Positions 6,212 to 10,098 of a DNA stretch of 10,098 nt are shown here, piece after piece. Under the pieces are notes generated by a model. The model was not told the DNA's origin and searched no databases. It saw only the letters and a program-made list of their open reading frames with translations. Source of the stretch: Chloroflexota bacterium (lineage in GTDB: Bacteria > Chloroflexota > Anaerolineae > Aggregatilineales > UBA2796); assembly GCA_003695215.1 (NCBI GenBank), contig RFIM01000122.1, forward strand, positions 1 through 10,098. The letters are read 5' to 3'. Positions within the stretch are counted from its first letter, which is position 1. Every line of letters starts with the position of its first letter. Position numbers and translations under genes: made by a program.

Positions 6212-6937
6212 ATGAGGCACATTTGGATCATCTTTCGGCGCGAGTTAGCGCAATATTTCAGCTCGCCTATCGCCTATTTCGTGGCCTTTGCCGTGATCTT
6301 GCTGATGGGCTTCACCTTCAACGACGATCTGGCTGCGCGCAACGGACGCGCGCCTGTTGATCCCGCCTTGCCGCTGATCTATCTAGCGCAATTCAGCGTC
6401 TTCTTCGTGCCGCTGCTGACCATGCGCTTGCTGGCTGAGGAAAATCGCGAAGGCACGCTTGAATTGTTGATGACCTTGCCGCTGCAAGATTATCAGATCG
6501 TGATCGGTAAGTTTTTGGGCGCTTGGGCGTACTATACATTGCTGATCAGCCTGACTTTAGTCCATCAGGCGCTGCTGCTGTGGCTGAATCCAGCTGACTT
6601 CGGCGTCGCCTTCGCGGCTTACATTGGCTTGTGGTTATTCGGCGGCGCGTCGATTGCTGTGGGCTTGTTCTTCTCAGCGCTGAACGAGAATCAGATCGTG
6701 GCAGCGTTTTTGGGCATGGCAGCGCTGCTGATCTTGTGGCAAGCCGACTTGGTCGGTAACGTGCTGAACAATCGCGCCTTAGCCGAGTTCGTGCGCAGCT
6801 TGAGCTTCCAAAGCAACTATTCGTATTCGTTTGCTATCGGCATTGTGCGCCTTGACCATACAGTCTTCTTTTTGGGCGTGACGGGCATTTTGCTGCTGGC
6901 GACAGCGCAAATTGTGCAGTCGCGGCGTTGGCGTTAA
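6212..6937 (+). CDS. ABC-2 family permease, GldF-like
   Basis: Integral inner-membrane subunit, 241 aa, of the exporter-like complex formed with the upstream ATPase. Six hydrophobic segments are visible, at about 20-36, 53-73, 101-123, 132-156, 160-178 and 216-234. The cytoplasmic loop MRLLAEENREGTLELLMTLP (71-90) is the hallmark ABC-2 coupling motif (R-E-x-G-T-x-E-L-L). Its length matches the usual size of GldF-type permeases. It starts eight bases after the ATPase gene stops, with GAGAGG close upstream of the ATG. The TAA stop overlaps the AAGGAG site of the next gene, so translation is probably coupled. Confidence 0.93.
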   Translation: MRHIWIIFRRELAQYFSSPIAYFVAFAVILLMGFTFNDDLAARNGRAPVDPALPLIYLAQFSVFFVPLLTMRLLAEENREGTLELLMTLPLQDYQIVIGKFLGAWAYYTLLISLTLVHQALLLWLNPADFGVAFAAYIGLWLFGGASIAVGLFFSALNENQIVAAFLGMAALLILWQADLVGNVLNNRALAEFVRSLSFQSNYSYSFAIGIVRLDHTVFFLGVTGILLLATAQIVQSRRWR

Positions 6938-6952
6938 GGAGCGCATAGCGGC

Positions 6953-8608
6953 ATGGCTTCTGAACACAGATCGCGGCAGATGCTCATCTTGAATCGGTTG
7001 AGCGTAGCGCGCTGGAGCAGCGCTATAGGCGCTTTGGCGCTGCTGATAGCCATTGTGGCGCTCTTGGCAGGCGGCGAGCTCTCGCCTTTGGTGGTGATCA
7101 GCGCGCTGATCGGCATGGGCGGCTTGGCGCTGTGGATGACGCTAGCGCCGAGTGATTTCCGCAACACGCTGACGGGCAGGCGCGCCGTTCATGGCAGCAA
7201 CAGCGTCTTGATTGTGCTGCTGTTCATCGGCATCGTGGTGATCGTCTACGGCATGGCGGCGCGCAGCGGCATCGCCGCTGACCTGACCTCGCGTGGCTAC
7301 TACACGCTGAAGCCTAATGTACGCCCGATCGTCGAACAGCTCTCGCGTCCGATTCAGATCACGGCCTTCTACAGTCGGCGCTTGCTGACCAATCAAGCGC
7401 TTGAGTCGCCGATTCTGCGTTTGTTCAGCGATGCGGCGCCGCAGAAGATTCGGCTGGTCTACGCTGATCCAGATGCGCAGCCGCTCTTGGCGAGCCAATT
7501 CGGCTTGCGCAGCGCCTACGGCATCTTTGTCTCATACCTGAACGCGGAAGGCGAGCCTGATCCGAACTTCACAGTTCAGGTGAAGACGGCGCGCGATCGT
7601 CTGCCGAATCTACCCGTTGAGGAAGATTACGTGAACGAGCGCTGGATCGCTGAGGCAATTTTGCAGCTAGAAGCGCGTGGCAAGTTCCGCGTGCTCTTCA
7701 GCGTCGGCAATGGCGAGCTGAATCTGGATAATGATGTCACAGGCATCCGCGATGGCATGCGCGCTGTTGGCATTCAGGTCGCCACGCTCGATCTGAGCCG
7801 CGAGGGCGTGCCGCAAGGCACAACAGCGTTGATCATCCTAGCGCCAATTCGTGATTTCACAAAGGAGATGGCCGATCGCGTGGCGGCTTATCTTGAGAGT
7901 GGCGGCAAGGTGCTGATCATGGCGGAACCTGCCTATCGCAGCGATATCCGCTTCCTGCAATCGCCCCAGAGCCCGCTGGCTGTATATTTATGGGAGAAGT
8001 GGGGCGTTCAGCCGAACCGCGATATCGTCTTCGATCCGCTCTCATATAATGAGACGCAGTATTACGTGCGCGCTGCCCAATTCTTGGAAGGGCATCCGAT
8101 TGTGCAAAAAGACCAAACGGGCACGGCGGCGCGCCCGCTCTTCCCGATTGCGCAGTCGTGGCGCGTGGCTGAAAAGCCGCCCGCGGACGTGAGCGTCGAG
8201 CGCATTTACCTCACGTCCGCGCAGGCGTTCGGCAAGCTCGATCTGCGCGAAGTGGCGCGCAACCCTGATCGGGCTATTCGCGAGGCAGCCGATCTGCCTG
8301 GCCCGCTAGCGTTAGTCGTGGCAGCTGAGAACACGCGCACGGGCGCACGCCTGCTCTTGGTCGGCGATGCTGACTGGGTGACCAACGACCTGATCGTCGC
8401 TTTTGATGGGCAAATCTTGTGGACGAACATGGTCGACTGGCTGGTCGCTTTCCTTGAGCGCATCACGGTCGAGCCGATCGCAGGGCAGCTGCCGCTGAGC
8501 GTGCCGAGCGGCGATCTCGAGTTGACGGCTTTCATCACAGTCGGCGTGTTGCCAACAGCCATCTTGCTGGTCGGCTTGTGGGTATGGTGGCGGCGTTCGA
8601 GGCGCTGA
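6953..8608 (+). CDS. GldG-like ABC transporter auxiliary membrane protein
   Basis: This 551-aa membrane protein belongs to the GldG/ABC_transp_aux type found with GldF-like permeases. Three N-terminal transmembrane segments (about 20-40, 44-64, 84-102) lead into DLTSRGYYTLKP (110-121), the characteristic junction of the family. A long extracytoplasmic region, largely the aux domain, follows. One C-terminal membrane helix (about 526-545) and a basic tail WWRRSRR close the protein. The ATG at 6953 has AAGGAG (6936-6941) upstream, but at a rather long spacing of 11 bases. Its stop is three bases before the next ATG. It presumably forms the outer part of the transporter and may bind a cell-surface substrate; its biochemical activity is not established in the family. 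Confidence 0.9.
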   Translation: MASEHRSRQMLILNRLSVARWSSAIGALALLIAIVALLAGGELSPLVVISALIGMGGLALWMTLAPSDFRNTLTGRRAVHGSNSVLIVLLFIGIVVIVYGMAARSGIAADLTSRGYYTLKPNVRPIVEQLSRPIQITAFYSRRLLTNQALESPILRLFSDAAPQKIRLVYADPDAQPLLASQFGLRSAYGIFVSYLNAEGEPDPNFTVQVKTARDRLPNLPVEEDYVNERWIAEAILQLEARGKFRVLFSVGNGELNLDNDVTGIRDGMRAVGIQVATLDLSREGVPQGTTALIILAPIRDFTKEMADRVAAYLESGGKVLIMAEPAYRSDIRFLQSPQSPLAVYLWEKWGVQPNRDIVFDPLSYNETQYYVRAAQFLEGHPIVQKDQTGTAARPLFPIAQSWRVAEKPPADVSVERIYLTSAQAFGKLDLREVARNPDRAIREAADLPGPLALVVAAENTRTGARLLLVGDADWVTNDLIVAFDGQILWTNMVDWLVAFLERITVEPIAGQLPLSVPSGDLELTAFITVGVLPTAILLVGLWVWWRRSRR

Positions 8609-8611
8609 GCG

Positions 8612-9166
8612 ATGATCAACGCACAACGGCGCACAGTGATTGTGCTATTCGCGATCTTCATCGGTTTGCTGGGCGTTGCGGCGTTGGCGTTTCCGCGCCA
8701 CGCGCCGCCAAGTGCCCAGAGCAGCCCGACGCCAATTCCGTACGTCTTTCCGCGCGTCTTGCCTGCCCAGATCACGCGCATAGATTTGGAAGATCGACGC
8801 GATCCGCAAAAACCTGTTACAATCACCCTGATCAAGACGGCCGGCGATTGGCAGGCGATCAAAGCGTCGGGCGGAGTTGGCGCGCCCAACTTGGCCAAAA
8901 TAGCGCGTTTGCTAAACGGCTTGGCAAGTTTGCGCTATAATCGTATTATAGACAGCACATCAGTGGAGGCATTCGGGTTGGCAGACGGCGGACGATACGT
9001 CATTCGGTTTGTGGCTGATCGAACATACACATTGCACATTGGCGGCAACTCACCTGATCAGACGCTCGCTTACGTCCAAAGAGACGGCTCAAGCTTTATC
9101 TTGCTGGTCTCAGCGGAGCAAATTACAGCCCTGACAGGTGCGTTGGAGGGACTAGCGGCGCCCTAA
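8612..9166 (+). CDS. Short DUF4340 domain protein, last gene of the ABC operon
   Basis: Predicted membrane-anchored extracytoplasmic protein of unknown function. The 184-aa product has one N-terminal transmembrane helix (about 8-27), a Ser/Pro linker (about 30-45) and one DUF4340-like unit: V.RIDL near the start, a DWQAIKASG strand, a helix ANLAKIARLLNGLASL-type segment, and a GLA...Y.IRF....TLHIGG core. DUF4340 proteins often carry repeated units of 300 aa or more, so this is a minimal version. It follows the GldG-like gene by three bases with GAGG ten bases before the ATG, consistent with translational coupling. It is the usual partner of GldF/GldG-like genes outside Bacteroidetes. The 3' half (from about 8930) looks more AT-rich in codon choice than the rest of the operon. 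The family call is by recognised pattern and context. Confidence 0.82.
   Translation: MINAQRRTVIVLFAIFIGLLGVAALAFPRHAPPSAQSSPTPIPYVFPRVLPAQITRIDLEDRRDPQKPVTITLIKTAGDWQAIKASGGVGAPNLAKIARLLNGLASLRYNRIIDSTSVEAFGLADGGRYVIRFVADRTYTLHIGGNSPDQTLAYVQRDGSSFILLVSAEQITALTGALEGLAAP
8935..8951. repeat. Perfect inverted repeat with TATAAT on both strands inside the DUF4340 gene
   Basis: CTATAAT (8935-8941) and ATTATAG (8945-8951) are exact reverse complements separated by CGT, so a consensus -10 hexamer is present in both directions. No good -35 is visible on the plus strand at 17 bases (TAAACG); TTGGCA at 8921 is only nine bases away. It is a candidate internal promoter or operator for the downstream rpoD gene, or chance. 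Confidence 0.35.
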
Positions 9167-9256
9167 AACGTCGAGGCTGCGATACGCTTTGCGCTCTCGT
9201 GGGTTGCCCTGCCGCTGTGGTAGGGTTTTTTTGTCTGAGGAGACACAGCAATCGGA
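9167..9256 (+). other. Short intergenic region between the ABC operon and rpoD
   Basis: These 90 bases hold the operon terminator, the AGGAG site of rpoD and little else. No convincing -35/-10 pair could be found between the terminator T-run and the sigma gene start. The rpoD promoter is therefore either non-consensus, overlaps the terminator hairpin, or lies inside the DUF4340 gene. Confidence 0.6.
9207..9232 (+). terminator. Rho-independent terminator of the ABC operon
   Basis: CCCTGCC (9207-9213) pairs with GGTAGGG (9219-9225), six Watson-Crick pairs plus one G-U, around the five-base loop GCTGT. Seven Ts (9226-9232) follow directly. It lies 40 bases after the DUF4340 stop codon and ends the operon. 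Confidence 0.92.
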
Positions 9257-10098
9257 ATGTTGATGGTAGTGAACAAAGCGACACAACAACACATTCAACA
9301 GCAGCTGAGCGCTAAAGCTGAAGCACAGGGCTACGTGCTTTACGACGATCTTTTGGCACTGTTGCCCGAAGCTGAGCAGAATATCGAGCTGCTTGAGGAG
9401 ATCATCGATCATCTGACTCAGCAAGGCGTGCCGATCTTGACCGAAGCGCCTGTTGAGAACATGGCAGCGGACGTGCCGAGCCTGGGAGCCGATCTGCTGC
9501 TAGATGAAGAGCTAGATGATCTGGACGCGCTGGACGCGCTCGAACTCGATTTGATCGAGGATGAGGGCTATCAGCAGGCGATTGACTCGGACGATGTGGT
9601 CGGCTTGTATTTGAAGGAAGCTGGCCGCGTGCCGCTGCTGAGCGCCGATGAAGAGGTGCGCCTGGCCAAGCGCATGGAGCGCGGCCGTCTGGCTGAGGCA
9701 CAGCTAGCTGAGTATGGCGAACGTCTGGGCCACGAGGAACGCCGCGAGCTGGAACGCCTGGTAGAAGAAGGTATAGCAGCCCAAGAGCATTTGATCAAGG
9801 CGAACTCACGCCTTGTGATCAGCGTGGCCAAGAAGTACATCGGGCGCGGCGTGCCCTTCCTCGATCTGATTCAGGAAGGCAACATCGGCTTGATCCGCGC
9901 GGCGCGCAAATTTGAGTATCAGCGCGGGCATAAGTTCAGCACCTACGCCACATGGTGGATTCGTCAGGCGGTCAGCCGCGCCGTTGCCGATCAAGGGCGC
10001 ACTATTCGCGTGCCTGTGCATATGGGCGATCAGATCAACCGCTTGCGGCGCGTCTCGCTCAGTTTGACGCAAATGCTAGGGCGCGAACCGACGATAGC
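9257..10098 (+). CDS. rpoD: Primary RNA polymerase sigma factor RpoD/SigA, 3' end outside the window
   Basis: Housekeeping sigma factor that directs RNA polymerase to -10/-35 promoters. The first 280 codons are present and the gene runs off the window end. Residues about 10-60 resemble region 1.1 (GYVLYDDLLALLPE, then LEEIIDHLTQQGV). An acidic linker (about 75-104, with a duplicated CTGGACGCG unit) follows, then region 1.2 (DDVVGLYLKEAGRVPLL, 112-128) and region 2 (HLIKANSRLVISVAKKYIGR to FSTYATWWIRQAVSRA, about 178-242), with the aromatic melting residues in place. The start of region 3 is GRTIRVPVHMGDQINRL. Presence of region 1.1 supports group 1 rather than an alternative sigma. The start is uncertain: in-frame ATG 9257, TTG 9260, ATG 9263 and GTG 9269 all follow a stop at 9236. 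AGGAG (9238-9242) lies 14 bases before 9257, longer than usual. Confidence 0.93.
   Translation, partial: MLMVVNKATQQHIQQQLSAKAEAQGYVLYDDLLALLPEAEQNIELLEEIIDHLTQQGVPILTEAPVENMAADVPSLGADLLLDEELDDLDALDALELDLIEDEGYQQAIDSDDVVGLYLKEAGRVPLLSADEEVRLAKRMERGRLAEAQLAEYGERLGHEERRELERLVEEGIAAQEHLIKANSRLVISVAKKYIGRGVPFLDLIQEGNIGLIRAARKFEYQRGHKFSTYATWWIRQAVSRAVADQGRTIRVPVHMGDQINRLRRVSLSLTQMLGREPTI

Noticed and set aside
8206..8898. A 230-codon minus-strand ORF across the GldG-like/DUF4340 junction
   Set aside because: It is antisense to two genes with family-consistent products, and its translation is Arg/Ser/Thr-rich low-quality sequence typical of a shadow frame.

Overview
The window looks like chromosomal DNA of a free-living bacterium with a moderately high GC content, most likely a member of the Chloroflexota (Anaerolineae-like). 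This is inference. The clues are a LAL/BTAD-type regulator, a secreted lipoprotein with a Thr/Pro-rich stalk, and a GldA-GldF-GldG-DUF4340 gene run next to a primary sigma factor. No mobile elements, tRNA, rRNA or CRISPR arrays were seen.

Layout. Bases 44-5162 are all on the minus strand. In the order they are transcribed, they hold a lipoprotein alpha-amylase-family glycoside hydrolase (3153-5162), histidyl-tRNA synthetase hisS (1646-3016) and a small BTAD-domain regulator with a degenerate ATPase-like N-terminus (44-1324). Each has its own recognisable promoter element. The 320-base AT-rich gap between hisS and the regulator holds a two-copy 60-bp tandem repeat, a TATAAT box and a nested inverted repeat. 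A short divergent intergenic region (5163-5273) separates this block from a plus-strand operon.

The plus-strand operon (5274-9166) encodes an ABC ATPase, an ABC-2 permease, a GldG-like membrane-anchored auxiliary protein and a short DUF4340 protein. The genes are 3-15 bases apart. The operon appears to start with a leaderless mRNA and ends at a strong intrinsic terminator (9207-9232). The primary sigma factor gene rpoD/sigA starts only 24 bases after the terminator and runs off the end of the window.

How the genes work together. The four-gene operon probably forms one inner-membrane complex: ATPase plus permease as the motor, with GldG-like and DUF4340 proteins as extracytoplasmic parts. Its substrate is unknown in this family. 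The amylase acts outside the membrane on alpha-glucans. hisS and rpoD are housekeeping genes. Most of the window is ordinary. The points most worth a second look are the tandem-repeat leader of the pseudo-ATPase regulator, the roughly threefold excess of GATC, and the compact promoter/terminator arrangements.
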